This document shows, in pieces, positions 1 through 11,380 of a stretch of 64,000 nucleotides of DNA. The stretch is from Pseudomonas sp. RIT-562 (GTDB lineage Bacteria; Pseudomonadota; Gammaproteobacteria; Pseudomonadales; Pseudomonadaceae), in assembly GCF_026241895.1 (NCBI RefSeq), contig NZ_JAPJIV010000004.1, positions 124,001-188,000 of the forward strand, read 5' to 3'. How positions within the stretch are numbered: the first letter of the stretch is position 1; each line of letters opens with the position of its first letter. Made by a program: the position numbers and the translations under genes. A model generated the notes under the pieces. It worked only from the letters and a program-made list of their open reading frames with translations. It did not search any database and was not told where the DNA came from.

Positions 1-759
1 CACATCGCCGGCAGCGAAGATGCCTTCGCCGACATGATGAACAAAACCGTGGCTGACCTTGGCATGACCAACAGCCACTTCATGAACCCGACCGGCCTGC
101 CGAACCCGGAACACTACTCGTCGGCTCACGACATGGCAGTGCTGGCCCGCGCGATCATCCACGAAGACCCGGCTCACTACGCGATCTACTCGCAGAAAGA
201 GTTCTTCTGGAACGGCATCAAGCAACCGAACCGCAACCTGCTGCTGTGGCGCGACAAGACGGTTGATGGCCTGAAAACCGGTCACACCGACGAAGCCGGC
301 TACTGCATGGTGTCTTCGGCTGTACGTGACGGCATGCGCCTGATCGCCGTAGTGTTCGGCACCAACAGCGAAGTGGCTCGTGCTTCCGAGACCCAGAAGC
401 TGCTGACTTACGGTTTCCGTTTCTTCGAAACCCAGACCTTCTATCAGAAAGGCGCCGAGTTGGCCCAGGCTCCTGTCTGGAAAGGCACTACCAACCAGGT
501 CAAGGCCGGCCTGGCTCAAGACCTGACCATGACCCTGCCAAAAGGCCAGCTGAAAAAGCTCGCCGCCAGCATGACCATGAACCCGCAGCTGATTGCGCCA
601 ATCGCCAAAGGCGACGTAATCGGTAAAGTCGAAGTCAAACTGGACGACAAGGTAGTGCACAGCGCTGACCTGATCGCTCTGGATGGCGTCGAGGAGGGTG
701 GTATCTTCCGTCGCATGTGGGATAGCATCCGTCTATTCTTCTACGGCTTGTTCAACTGA
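1..759 (+). CDS. dacA: D-alanyl-D-alanine carboxypeptidase, 3' part (PBP5/6 family)
   Basis: The reading frame is open from the first base of the window, so the 5' part, including the catalytic SxxK motif, lies outside. What is visible is the back half of a class C low-molecular-mass penicillin-binding protein: the KTG motif (in VDGLKTGHTDEAG) of the active site, then a C-terminal beta-rich PBP5_C domain, ending in an amphipathic tail (RRMWDSIRLFFYGLFN) of the kind that anchors these enzymes to the outer face of the inner membrane. Family role: removal of the terminal D-Ala from peptidoglycan pentapeptides in the periplasm. The neighbours ybeD-lipB-lipA follow dacC in P. aeruginosa as well, which supports the call. 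Whether it should be called dacA or dacC is naming only. Confidence 0.93.
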   Translation, partial: HIAGSEDAFADMMNKTVADLGMTNSHFMNPTGLPNPEHYSSAHDMAVLARAIIHEDPAHYAIYSQKEFFWNGIKQPNRNLLLWRDKTVDGLKTGHTDEAGYCMVSSAVRDGMRLIAVVFGTNSEVARASETQKLLTYGFRFFETQTFYQKGAELAQAPVWKGTTNQVKAGLAQDLTMTLPKGQLKKLAASMTMNPQLIAPIAKGDVIGKVEVKLDDKVVHSADLIALDGVEEGGIFRRMWDSIRLFFYGLFN

Positions 760-774
760 TTTAGTGTGGACCTG

Positions 775-812
775 CATGGCCCCGTTCCAAATCGGCGCGG
801 GGCCATGTTCGT
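775..812 (+). terminator. Hairpin after the carboxypeptidase gene
   Basis: A perfect 10-base stem CATGGCCCCG / CGGGGCCATG (775-784 and 798-807) with a 13-base loop lies 16 bases after the stop codon. The T-rich tail is short (TTCGTT), so termination may be partial, with read-through into ybeD-lipB-lipA. Confidence 0.55.
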
Positions 813-845
813 TGCCACGGCTTACGCTCACGAGGCCGTTACGCC

Positions 846-1121
846 ATGACCGACACCGAAGTAAAGGCGCCAAAGATCGAATTCCCCTGCGCGGATTACC
901 CGATTAAGGTAATCGGCGATACCGGCGTGGGTTTCAAGGACAAGATCATTGCGATCCTTGAAAAACACGCCACCGTTGACCTCAAGACGTTCGCTGAACG
1001 CCAGAGTACCAACGGCAAGTACACGACTATCCAGCTGCACATCATCGCTACCGGTCAAGAGCAGCTGTACGACATCAACAGCGAGTTGCGCGCTACCGGT
1101 TTCGTGCACATGGTGCTGTGA
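846..1121 (+). CDS. ybeD: YbeD/DUF493 family protein
   Basis: A 91-residue protein of the DUF493 (YbeD) family, a small ACT-like alpha/beta fold, matching the family's usual length of about 90 residues. Recognisable features are the N-terminal [15 protein letters not shown] stretch and the C-terminal [17 protein letters not shown]. It sits directly before lipB, with its stop codon sharing one base with the lipB ATG (TGATG), the conserved arrangement in enterics and pseudomonads. Its role is unknown; linkage suggests a connection with lipoate metabolism or with the upstream carboxypeptidase, but this is context only. Confidence 0.9.
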   Translation: MTDTEVKAPKIEFPCADYPIKVIGDTGVGFKDKIIAILEKHATVDLKTFAERQSTNGKYTTIQLHIIATGQEQLYDINSELRATGFVHMVL

Positions 1122-1768
1122 TGTCTGGCACGCTGGGCTTTCGCGAGCTCGGCCAGATGGCTTACGAGCCGGTCTGGCATGCCATGCAACGCTTTACCAA
1201 CGAACGCGGCAGCGATGCCGCAGACGAGATCTGGCTGGTCGAGCACCCTCCGGTGTTCACCCAGGGCCAGGCCGGCAAGGCCGAACACCTGCTGCTGCCG
1301 GGAGATATCCCGGTGGTGCAGGTCGACCGCGGTGGCCAGGTGACTTATCACGGGCCTGGCCAATTGGTGGCCTACCTGCTGCTCGATGTACGCAAGCTCG
1401 GTTTTGGTGTGCGGGACCTGGTCACCCGCATGGAGCATTGCCTGATCGAGTTGCTGGCAAGCTACGGCGTGACCGCCGCGGCCAAGCCGGATGCACCGGG
1501 TGTGTATGTCGACGGGGCGAAAATTGCTTCCCTGGGTTTGCGCATTCGCCACGGCTGTTCCTTTCATGGCCTGGCCCTGAACGTGGACATGAACCTGGAA
1601 CCGTTTCGACGGATTAATCCCTGCGGCTACGCCGGGCTGGCGATGACCCAGCTGAGCGATCACGCAGGATCGATTAAATTTGCCGAGGTAAGTGCCCGGC
1701 TGCGCGCGCAGCTCGTCAAACACCTCGACTATGCTGAGCAGACGACCCTAACGGGCGGAATCGACTGA
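1121..1768 (+). CDS. lipB: Octanoyl-[acyl-carrier-protein]:protein N-octanoyltransferase
   Basis: LipB transfers the octanoyl group from acyl carrier protein to lipoyl domains of 2-oxoacid dehydrogenases and the glycine cleavage H protein, the first step of lipoate synthesis in the cytoplasm. Visible signatures are [16 protein letters not shown], the KIASLGLRI segment with the catalytic lysine, and [13 protein letters not shown] with the catalytic cysteine. Length is 215 residues, normal for the family. I start at the ATG at 1121, overlapping the ybeD stop by one base; a GTG at 1118 in the same frame is the alternative. Translational coupling to ybeD is likely. Confidence 0.95.
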   Translation: MSGTLGFRELGQMAYEPVWHAMQRFTNERGSDAADEIWLVEHPPVFTQGQAGKAEHLLLPGDIPVVQVDRGGQVTYHGPGQLVAYLLLDVRKLGFGVRDLVTRMEHCLIELLASYGVTAAAKPDAPGVYVDGAKIASLGLRIRHGCSFHGLALNVDMNLEPFRRINPCGYAGLAMTQLSDHAGSIKFAEVSARLRAQLVKHLDYAEQTTLTGGID

Positions 1769-1769
1769 T

Positions 1770-2792
1770 ATGACTACTGATGCAGTGCAAACCATGATCC
1801 CGACGCTGGATGTTACCGAGCGTCCGGCCCCGCGTGCCAAGGTTGAAGCCGGCGTCAAGCTGCGCGGCGCCGAGAAGGTTGCACGCATCCCGGTAAAGAT
1901 CATTCCGACCACCGAGCTGCCGAAGAAACCCGACTGGATCCGCGTGCGCATCCCGGTTTCCCCGGAGGTCGATCGCATCAAGGCCCTGCTGCGTAAGCAC
2001 AAGCTGCACAGCGTGTGTGAAGAGGCGTCCTGCCCGAACCTGGGCGAGTGCTTCTCCGGCGGCACCGCGACCTTCATGATCATGGGTGACATCTGCACTC
2101 GTCGTTGCCCGTTCTGCGACGTCGGCCACGGTCGTCCGAAGCCACTGGACGTCAATGAGCCGGAAAGCCTGGCGATTGCCATTGCCGACCTGAAACTCAA
2201 GTACGTCGTCATCACCTCGGTTGACCGCGACGACCTGCGTGACGGCGGTGCCCAGCACTTTGCCGACTGCATCCGCGAGATCCGCAAACTGTCGCCGAAC
2301 GTGCAACTCGAAACCCTGGTCCCGGATTACCGTGGACGCATGGATGTTGCGTTGGAAATCACCGCAGCCGAGCCGCCTGATGTGTTCAACCACAACCTGG
2401 AAACCGTGCCACGCCTGTACAAGGCTGCGCGTCCAGGTTCGGACTACCAGTGGTCGCTCACCCTGCTGCAACGCTTCAAGCAGATGATGCCGCACATTCC
2501 GACCAAGTCCGGCCTGATGCTGGGTCTGGGCGAGACCGATGAAGAAGTCATCGAAGTGATGAAGCGCATGCGCGAACATGACATCGACATGCTGACCCTG
2601 GGCCAGTACCTGCAACCATCGCGCAGCCACTTGCCGGTCCAGCGTTTTGTGCACCCGGACACCTTCGCCTGGTTCGCCGAGGAAGGCTACAAAATGGGCT
2701 TCAAGAACGTCGCATCCGGCCCGCTGGTGCGCTCTTCGTACCATGCCGATGAGCAAGCCAAGCTGGTCAAGGCCGAGCTGATGTCGTCCTGA
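1770..2792 (+). CDS. lipA: Lipoyl synthase (radical SAM)
   Basis: LipA inserts two sulfur atoms into protein-bound octanoyl groups, completing lipoate synthesis. The 340-residue product has both cluster motifs: C83-x4-C88-x5-C94 for the auxiliary 4Fe-4S cluster, and C109-x3-C113-x2-C116 for the radical SAM cluster. The C-terminal RSSYHADE segment holds the serine that ligates the auxiliary cluster. It starts one base after the lipB stop codon, so ybeD-lipB-lipA form one operon, closed by the hairpin at 2808-2846. Confidence 0.97.
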   Translation: MTTDAVQTMIPTLDVTERPAPRAKVEAGVKLRGAEKVARIPVKIIPTTELPKKPDWIRVRIPVSPEVDRIKALLRKHKLHSVCEEASCPNLGECFSGGTATFMIMGDICTRRCPFCDVGHGRPKPLDVNEPESLAIAIADLKLKYVVITSVDRDDLRDGGAQHFADCIREIRKLSPNVQLETLVPDYRGRMDVALEITAAEPPDVFNHNLETVPRLYKAARPGSDYQWSLTLLQRFKQMMPHIPTKSGLMLGLGETDEEVIEVMKRMREHDIDMLTLGQYLQPSRSHLPVQRFVHPDTFAWFAEEGYKMGFKNVASGPLVRSSYHADEQAKLVKAELMSS

Positions 2793-2807
2793 TCAACGGC
2801 TGATAAA

Positions 2808-2846
2808 ACAGCCCGCAAGGCTTATCCGGCTTGCGGGCTGTTTTTT
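2808..2846 (+). terminator. Rho-independent terminator after lipA
   Basis: A 12-base stem ACAGCCCGCAAG / CTTGCGGGCTGT with a 10-base loop is followed directly by a run of six T residues. This is a textbook intrinsic terminator closing the ybeD-lipB-lipA operon. Confidence 0.93.
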
Positions 2847-2963
2847 GCCTGGCCTACGGCAAGCTAGGCTTTTTCCTGCAGCCAGAGGGGTATCCTCCCT
2901 CTTCTGTTTGTCCACGTTCCTGACTACTGTGTGCCAGACGCTTTCACGCAGGGAGATTCAAGG

Positions 2964-3911
2964 ATGACTGTTAAACCAACCCACATTCTCAGCCCGCACG
3001 TTCCCGTCCCGGCGCTGCCGCCGGAAGGGCTGATCGGCGTTATTGCCCCCGCAGGCCCGGCGCCGCTGGACACCGAAAAAGCCATCGCCTGGATGCGTGC
3101 TCGCGGGTATGCGCTGCGGATTTACCCAGGGGTCTATGAAAAGGATGGCTACCTGGCCGGTAGCGATGACCGGCGGTTGGGGGATCTGCATGCCGCGTTT
3201 GCCGACCCGCAAGTCGATGCGATCATTTGCCTACGCGGTGGCTACGGCACCCCGCGGTTGCTCGATCGCATTGATTTCGACCTGTTACGCAACAACGCCA
3301 AGCCATTCGTTGGCTATAGCGATATTACCGCGCTGCACTTGGCGATCAGCCGCTATGCCGGCTTTGTGACCTTTCACGGGCCACTGCTCAATGCCGACCT
3401 GCTGGGCGACAGGAAACGGCCCACCGAGTCCTCGTTTTTCAACATGCTCAGGGGGCAGGTGAAGGCGGGGAGTGTGCTGACGCACCCGGTAGCCTACCCC
3501 TTGACCACCATCGAGCCAGGAATAGCCCATGGGCGCTTGCTCGGCGGCAACCTGTCGATGATCGCCGCCACCATGGGCACGCCCTACGCGATCGATGCCG
3601 AGGGTGTCATCCTGTTTATCGAGGACATCAATGAGCCGCTGTACCGCATAGACCGGCTACTGACCCATCTTCGCCTGGCGGGCACGCTGGGCCAGTTGCG
3701 CGGGGTGCTGGTGGGCGATGTGGCGGGAGTCGAAACGGCGGCGTTGGATCGCTTGCTCAAGCAGACTTTCGAGCCGTTGCGCATTCCGGTAATGACCGGT
3801 TGGCGCAGTGGGCATTGTGATCCAAACCTGACGCTGCCGATGGGGGCGTTGGTGAGGCTGGATGCGGGGGCCAAGGAGTTGGTGTTGGAGCAGGATGTGG
3901 TGGTCAAGTAA
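2964..3911 (+). CDS. ldcA: LD-carboxypeptidase (muramoyltetrapeptide carboxypeptidase, peptidase S66)
   Basis: Family role: cleaves the L,D bond of muropeptide tetrapeptides to tripeptides during cytoplasmic cell-wall recycling. The 315-residue product shows the S66 features: IGVIAPAGP near the N-terminus, LRGGYGTPRLL, the nucleophilic serine in GYSDITALH, the GRLLGGNL segment, and the C-terminal HCDPNLTLPMGA with the catalytic histidine. An in-frame ATG exists in an extended frame further upstream, but the ATG at 2964 has GGGAG eight bases before it and gives the usual N-terminus. Monocistronic, between the lipA terminator and a REP pair. Confidence 0.9.
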   Translation: MTVKPTHILSPHVPVPALPPEGLIGVIAPAGPAPLDTEKAIAWMRARGYALRIYPGVYEKDGYLAGSDDRRLGDLHAAFADPQVDAIICLRGGYGTPRLLDRIDFDLLRNNAKPFVGYSDITALHLAISRYAGFVTFHGPLLNADLLGDRKRPTESSFFNMLRGQVKAGSVLTHPVAYPLTTIEPGIAHGRLLGGNLSMIAATMGTPYAIDAEGVILFIEDINEPLYRIDRLLTHLRLAGTLGQLRGVLVGDVAGVETAALDRLLKQTFEPLRIPVMTGWRSGHCDPNLTLPMGALVRLDAGAKELVLEQDVVVK

Positions 3912-3923
3912 CTAGGTGATGCG

Positions 3924-3999
3924 AAAAGATCGCAGCCTGCGGCAGCTCCTACAAGGGAACGCATTCCTAGGTAGGAGCTGCCGCAGGCTGCGATCTTTT
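3924..3999. repeat. REP pair, sub-family B (GATCGCAGCC...GGCAGCTCCTAC)
   Basis: Two inverted arms of 29 bases, 3924-3952 and 3971-3999, are perfect complements (AAAAGATCGCAGCC... and ...GGCTGCGATCTTTT). The pair lies between convergent ldcA and the lytic transglycosylase gene and probably forms a shared terminator-like hairpin. Related copies occur at 5414, 11292 and 63036. Confidence 0.85.
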
Positions 4000-4003
4000 G
4001 CTC

Positions 4004-5326
4004 TTAACGGTTTCTCAGGCCTTCCAACAACTTGTGCGTCGGATATCCATCCGCTGGCCAGCCAAACGACTGCTGGGCACTGCGAATCGCCTTGCGCGTG
4101 TTGGCGCCGATAATGCCGTCGGCTGTGCCGGCATCATAATTCTGCGCGCTCAACAGGCTTTGCAATTCGATACGCTCGGTACGGCTCAGCGGCATGTCAT
4201 CCTTTGGCCAGGTACCACTGATCAGGCCGCCGCCACTGAAACGTTCGGACAGCAAGCTCACGGCCAGGGCGTAGGACGAAGAATTGTTGTACTTGAGAAT
4301 CGCCCGGAAGTTATCGAGCACCAGGAAGGCCGGGCCACGGTAGCCGGCCGGCAGCAGCAGGGCGGCCGACAGCTGCTCTGTGCCCGCTGGAACCTGGCCG
4401 CCATTGGGCAGGGTTACGCCCAACTGGCGCCATTCAGCGACACTCTTGCGAATCGTGCCGTCTGCCAGAACGTAGTTGAAGCCGCTCGGCAGCTGCACCT
4501 CAAAGCCCCAAGGCTGACCTTTCTGCCAGCCCGAGCTCTGCAGGTAGTGCGCAGTGGAAGCCAGCGCATCGGCGGAGCTGCCCCAGATGTCCCGGCGTCC
4601 GTCGCCATCGAAATCCACGGCGTGGGTGTTGTAGGTGGTCGGGATGAACTGGGTCTGGCCCATGGCCCCGGCCCAGGAGCCGAGCATCTTCTCGGGTTCG
4701 ATGTCACCCTGTTGCAGGATCTGCAGTGCAGCGATCAACTGCGCCTGGGCAAAGCCCGGGCGGCGACCTTCGTAGGCGAGGGTGGCCAGGGAGTTGATGA
4801 CCGACTTGCTGCCTTGGAACTGTCCGAAGTTGCTTTCCATGCCCCAGACCGACACCAGTACCTGACGGTCAACCCCGTAGCGCTGTTCGATGCTTTGCAG
4901 CACGTCGGCATACTGGTTCACCAGCGCCTGGCCCTTGCGCACCCGCAGAGGCGACAGCGCACCGTCGAGATACTCCCACACCGGGCGGGAAAATTCCGGT
5001 TGGCTGCGGTCGGCGCGAATCACGCTGGGGTCGATGCTCACGTTGGCGAAGGCTCGATCGAATAGATCGGCGCGAATGCCGGCGGCGAGTGCTTCCTTGC
5101 GGAAACCGGCCTGCCATTCGGCAAACGTCTGCGTGGGCTGAATATCGAGATTCTCACCGGTCGGTACCACCGGCGGGATCACCGCGGGGGCTGTAGCGAC
5201 AGGCAGGGTCTGAAGCGGTTGAGCGTCGGCTGCGGTGGGTTTTTCCGCGCAAGCGACAAGCAGAACGAGGCTGGAGGCAGCGAGCAGCTGGCGCAGGGGC
5301 CAACGACGGGAAAGACTAAGGGGCAT
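4004..5326 (-). CDS. Lytic murein transglycosylase, MltB/SltB type, with peptidoglycan-binding domain
   Basis: A 440-residue outer-membrane lipoprotein candidate: signal peptide with lipobox LLVAC (Cys26). An SLT_2 domain (about residues 65-355) carries the catalytic glutamate in VSVWGMESNFGQFQG and the GAMGQTQFIPTTY motif. A C-terminal PG_binding_1 domain (about 380-437) contains YDAGTADGIIGANTRKAI. Members cleave the MurNAc-GlcNAc bond, forming 1,6-anhydro-muropeptides. By position relative to lipA and holA it corresponds to one of the SltB paralogues of P. aeruginosa. It follows leuS-lptE-holA on the same strand after a 119-base gap. Confidence 0.92.
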   Translation of the reverse strand: MPLSLSRRWPLRQLLAASSLVLLVACAEKPTAADAQPLQTLPVATAPAVIPPVVPTGENLDIQPTQTFAEWQAGFRKEALAAGIRADLFDRAFANVSIDPSVIRADRSQPEFSRPVWEYLDGALSPLRVRKGQALVNQYADVLQSIEQRYGVDRQVLVSVWGMESNFGQFQGSKSVINSLATLAYEGRRPGFAQAQLIAALQILQQGDIEPEKMLGSWAGAMGQTQFIPTTYNTHAVDFDGDGRRDIWGSSADALASTAHYLQSSGWQKGQPWGFEVQLPSGFNYVLADGTIRKSVAEWRQLGVTLPNGGQVPAGTEQLSAALLLPAGYRGPAFLVLDNFRAILKYNNSSSYALAVSLLSERFSGGGLISGTWPKDDMPLSRTERIELQSLLSAQNYDAGTADGIIGANTRKAIRSAQQSFGWPADGYPTHKLLEGLRNR

Positions 5327-5413
5327 GCACAGGTCCAGGGAAAAACGAATCAGGTGCAGACCTTAACATGTTGAGCGGTAGGTTGCCTTTCAGGCCGCCA
5401 GAAAGTAAGGCGC

Positions 5414-5442
5414 GCAGGAGTTGCCGAAGGCTGCGATCTTTT
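5414..5442. repeat. Solitary half REP, sub-family B
   Basis: A single arm (GCAGGAGTTGCCGAAGGC...GATCTTTT) resembling one half of the 3924-3999 pair, just past the holA stop codon. It has no inverted partner nearby, so it looks like a decayed or solitary REP. Confidence 0.6.
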
Positions 5443-5445
5443 GAT

Positions 5446-6483
5446 TTATTCAGCCGGCAACATCAATCGCTGACCAGCCATCAACAGCGCCAACCGACTC
5501 AGGCTCATCCAGGGCGAACCTGCAGCCTGGCCCTTGATCTGCGCGTCTATGCGTTGCGCTTCCAGCAGCAACTGCGCCCAGCGTTGCGCCGAGTAGCGTT
5601 GCAGGGCCTTGCTCATCAACGGCTTGCGCTTGTCCCAGACCGGCGGTCGGGCCGAGCTGAACGCCTTGTCCAGTGGCACGCCTTGGCTGTATTGCAATGA
5701 CAGGTTGGCCAGCAAGCGCAGCTCCCGGGCCAGGGCCCAGAGGATGACCGGCGGCTCGACGCCTTCACCGCGCAGCCCTTCAAGCATTCGCAGGGCATGG
5801 GCCGCTTCGCCATTGAGGATCGCATCAGTCAGGCCGAACACGTCGAAACGTGCGCTGTCGGCGACTGCCGCCTGTACGGTTTCCACAGTGATCTGGCCAC
5901 CCTCGGCCATCAGCTTGAGCTTTTCGATTTCCTGGGCGGCCGCCAGCAGGTTGCCTTCGACCCGTGCGGCAATCAGTTCGACCGCGTCCTGGCTGGCGGA
6001 AAGCCCGGCCTGGGACAGGCGCTGGCGGATCCAGCTGGGCAACTGGTTGGCATCCACCGGCCAGATCTGCACGAACTGGGTGTGCTGGCCTTCGACCAGC
6101 GCCTTGCCCCACTTGGTTTTCTGCGCACCGCCGTCCAACTTGGGCAAGCTGATCAGCAACACCGTGTCTTCGGCAGGCCGCGAGCAATATTCGATAAACG
6201 CGGCAGCGCCCTTGTCGCCGGGTTTGCCGGACGGCAGGCGCAATTCCAGCAGGCGCTTTTCAGCGAACAACGACATGCTGGCACCGGCTTGCAGCAAGGT
6301 GCCCCAGTCGAAACTGGCGTCGGCAGCGAATACCTGGCGTTCGTCAAAACCCTGTTGGCGGGCCGCAGCGCGGATGGCATCGGCGGCTTCCTGGCACAGC
6401 AGCGGGTCGTCGCCGCTGATGATATAGACCGGCGCGAGGTTGCCTTGCAGGTGTTTGGCGAGTTGGGCGGGGGCGAGTTTCAT
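5446..6483 (-). CDS. holA: DNA polymerase III, delta subunit
   Basis: HolA is the clamp-loader subunit that opens the sliding clamp. The 345-residue product has the typical N-terminus (MKLAPAQLAKHLQ..., then VYIISGDDPLLCQEAADAIR) and the AAA+-like delta fold with an all-alpha C-terminal third. Length agrees with the family. It follows lptE after 39 bases and leuS upstream, the conserved leuS-lptE-holA order of gammaproteobacteria. Confidence 0.95.
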   Translation of the reverse strand: MKLAPAQLAKHLQGNLAPVYIISGDDPLLCQEAADAIRAAARQQGFDERQVFAADASFDWGTLLQAGASMSLFAEKRLLELRLPSGKPGDKGAAAFIEYCSRPAEDTVLLISLPKLDGGAQKTKWGKALVEGQHTQFVQIWPVDANQLPSWIRQRLSQAGLSASQDAVELIAARVEGNLLAAAQEIEKLKLMAEGGQITVETVQAAVADSARFDVFGLTDAILNGEAAHALRMLEGLRGEGVEPPVILWALARELRLLANLSLQYSQGVPLDKAFSSARPPVWDKRKPLMSKALQRYSAQRWAQLLLEAQRIDAQIKGQAAGSPWMSLSRLALLMAGQRLMLPAE

Positions 6484-6522
6484 GGGAAAGGGCGAGTGGG
6501 GCGCCTGGGCGCCCCACAGGGC

Positions 6523-7128
6523 TTATTGCTGCGGCAGTTCAACAGGCGACTGACGTGGCGTCTCCGCCTCGGCTTTCTGCGCTGCTTCCAGTGCCGCGGC
6601 CTCGGCCTGGGCCTTCGCGTCAGCAGTCTGCTGCATCTGATCCAGCTGCGCTGGGGTCAGCTGTTGCAGGCGCAGCATCATGCGTTGTACCAGTTCGCGG
6701 CGAATTTCCTTGCGGGCATCGTCGGCTTCCTGCTCGGAACCTGCAAGGTTGTTGCCGTCGTGGATGAACACTTTCTGCACTTCGATCTTGTCGCTCAGCA
6801 GACCGCGATCACGCTGGCCACGGATGTCGTATTCGAGCACTGTGTTCAGCTGATACTCGCCAGTGCGACCGGCACCTGCATAGCTGAGGATGCGCTGGCT
6901 TTCCTGCTCATTGGTCAGGACCAGCTTGTAGGGCGCGCCGGCGGCAACTTTGACGCCGCTGCTTTCGAGCACCTGGCGCATCTGGGTCACGGTCGGACCG
7001 TAGGCGTTGCGTGCGCTCAGGTCGAGTTCCTTGATCGCCAGTTCAGTCGTGCCGGTGCCGCGCAGCTGGAAACCGCAGGCGCTCAACAGGACCGCGAGGC
7101 CCATCACCAGCAAATTGCGTTTGATCAT
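6523..7128 (-). CDS. lptE: LPS-assembly lipoprotein LptE (RlpB)
   Basis: LptE plugs the LptD barrel in the outer membrane and helps insert lipopolysaccharide. The 201-residue product begins with a lipoprotein signal (lipobox LLSACGFQLRG, Cys18), followed by the family's conserved GFQLRGTG start of the mature protein. The last 50 residues are Ala/Gln/Glu-rich (KAQAEAAALEAAQKAE), a low-complexity tail beyond the conserved LptE fold. It lies between leuS and holA in the conserved operon. Confidence 0.93.
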   Translation of the reverse strand: MIKRNLLVMGLAVLLSACGFQLRGTGTTELAIKELDLSARNAYGPTVTQMRQVLESSGVKVAAGAPYKLVLTNEQESQRILSYAGAGRTGEYQLNTVLEYDIRGQRDRGLLSDKIEVQKVFIHDGNNLAGSEQEADDARKEIRRELVQRMMLRLQQLTPAQLDQMQQTADAKAQAEAAALEAAQKAEAETPRQSPVELPQQ

Positions 7129-7215
7129 CTTGTTGTTCCCCTTGAAACCAGGTGGGCCGACGGTGCGACCCGAAAGGTTTTACTCGGCGCCAGGCTCACC
7201 TGGCGCCTGATCCAA

Positions 7216-10101
<2,886 letters not shown>

Positions 10102-10422
10102 ATGGTTGAGTCTCAGCAAAAAGTCACGAAACCGGAGCTGTATGAAAGACTGATCGATCGTCTGGGGATGGCCCTGGATGCTGCAAAAACCGCTGACCGG
10201 CTGCGCGATGAGCGCCCCCTCGAGTTGGAACTGCGTGGCCTCAGCCCCGCAGAGTTTGCCTTGGTGAAAGCTTATCTGGACCGCAGTGAACGTGAAACAC
10301 ACGGATGCTTGTCAGAAGCAGTGAAGCAGCTCGACGCACCTCGTTCGGCCAAAATCATCTGGCTCAAGGACAAGGTACCAGGCAGGGATGCGGTAAAGGT
10401 CCGGTCACTGCAATTCAAGTAA
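10102..10422 (+). CDS. Conserved hypothetical protein (Pseudomonas leuS-divergent gene)
   Basis: A 106-residue, charged, soluble protein with no signal peptide or membrane segment and no motif I recognise. It is predicted mostly helical (ELYERLIDRLGMALDAAKTADRL). GAGGTGAGGG lies just before the ATG, a good ribosome-binding site. A gene of similar size sits at this position in other Pseudomonas (between leuS and the DUF218 gene), which supports it being real. Function unknown. Confidence 0.75.
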   Translation: MVESQQKVTKPELYERLIDRLGMALDAAKTADRLRDERPLELELRGLSPAEFALVKAYLDRSERETHGCLSEAVKQLDAPRSAKIIWLKDKVPGRDAVKVRSLQFK

Positions 10423-10524
10423 GGCTCAGGCCGCATTTCGGGCAATGAAAACGTTGAGTCCTTTCGATTTAGTTGTCGCATCGCGTCAACCCTCTTAGGC
10501 TTCGGGCATCTTTGGAGATGCTCG

Positions 10525-11286
10525 ATGCCTTTTCGTTATTTCGTGAAACAACTTCTCTTGCCTCCCGGCATTCTGCTGCTCTTGCTCGCCCTGGGTTGGT
10601 GGTTGCGCCGTACCCGGCCGCGATTGGCCGGGCTGTGTTTTGCACTGGGCCTGGGGGGCTTCTGGCTGATGAGCCTGCCGATCGTCGTGCAGTGGAGTGC
10701 CAATGCCCTGGAGCGTGTGCCGCCATTGACTCGTGAAGAGTGGACGACGCTCGGCCAACGTGCCGATGCCATCGTGGTGCTGGGCTCGGGGCGCGAGCGC
10801 GGAGACCCTGCCTGGGGGGCTGATCAGCCGACAGGTATCGGTCTGGAGCGCCAACGTTATGCCGCTCGACTGGCCAAGGCGTCGGGGTTGCCGGTGCTGA
10901 CCAGTGGCGGATTGCATTACGGCACTCCGCCCTCCGAAGCCAAGCTGATGGCCGATTCGCTGCTCGATGATTTTGGTGTGACTGTGCGCTGGCAGGAAGG
11001 TCAGAGCCGCACGACCTGGGAGAACGCGCAGATGAGCGCAAGCCTGTTGCTGCCCCAGGGAATCAAGCGCGTGGTGGTGGTGACCCAGGCGGCGCACATG
11101 CCGCGTTCGGTCTGGAGTTTCCAGAAAGCCAGATTCGAGGTGGTGCCTGCGCCAGTGGGGTTTCTTGGCGGGGATAATGCGCGACCGCTGGGTGGCTGGA
11201 TGCCGGAGTTCAAGTCGATCTGGCAGAGCGGGCAGTTGATGAACGAGGCGGTGGGACAGGTGGGGTATTGGTTGTTTTATCGATGA
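10525..11286 (+). CDS. YdcF/ElyC-family membrane protein (DUF218)
   Basis: A 253-residue protein with two hydrophobic N-terminal segments (about residues 8-23 and 32-52) followed by a DUF218 domain: ADAIVVLGSGRERGDP, LPVLTSGG, EAKLMADSLLDDFGV, SRTTWENAQMS and RVVVVTQAAHMPR are the family's conserved strings. ElyC, the E. coli relative, is implicated in peptidoglycan and lipid-carrier metabolism at the inner membrane; that role is an extrapolation. It stands alone, followed by a REP pair. Confidence 0.85.
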   Translation: MPFRYFVKQLLLPPGILLLLLALGWWLRRTRPRLAGLCFALGLGGFWLMSLPIVVQWSANALERVPPLTREEWTTLGQRADAIVVLGSGRERGDPAWGADQPTGIGLERQRYAARLAKASGLPVLTSGGLHYGTPPSEAKLMADSLLDDFGVTVRWQEGQSRTTWENAQMSASLLLPQGIKRVVVVTQAAHMPRSVWSFQKARFEVVPAPVGFLGGDNARPLGGWMPEFKSIWQSGQLMNEAVGQVGYWLFYR

Positions 11287-11291
11287 AAATC

Positions 11292-11380
11292 AAAAGATCG
11301 CAGCCTTCGGCAGCTCCTACAGAGGTGTGCATGTCCCCCACCCTGTAGGAGCCGTCGAGTGTAACGAGGCTGCGATCTTT
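11292..11380. repeat. REP pair, sub-family B
   Basis: Inverted arms around AAAAGATCGCAGCC...GCTCCTAC (from 11292) and CTGTAGGAGC...GGCTGCGATCTTT (ending 11380), between convergent DUF218 and lnt genes. The arms are imperfect in the middle. The right edge overlaps the lnt stop codon by two bases. Confidence 0.8.

Noticed and set aside
3998-5065. Long forward frame opposite the lytic transglycosylase
   Set aside because: Antisense shadow; amino-acid content atypical and no domain.
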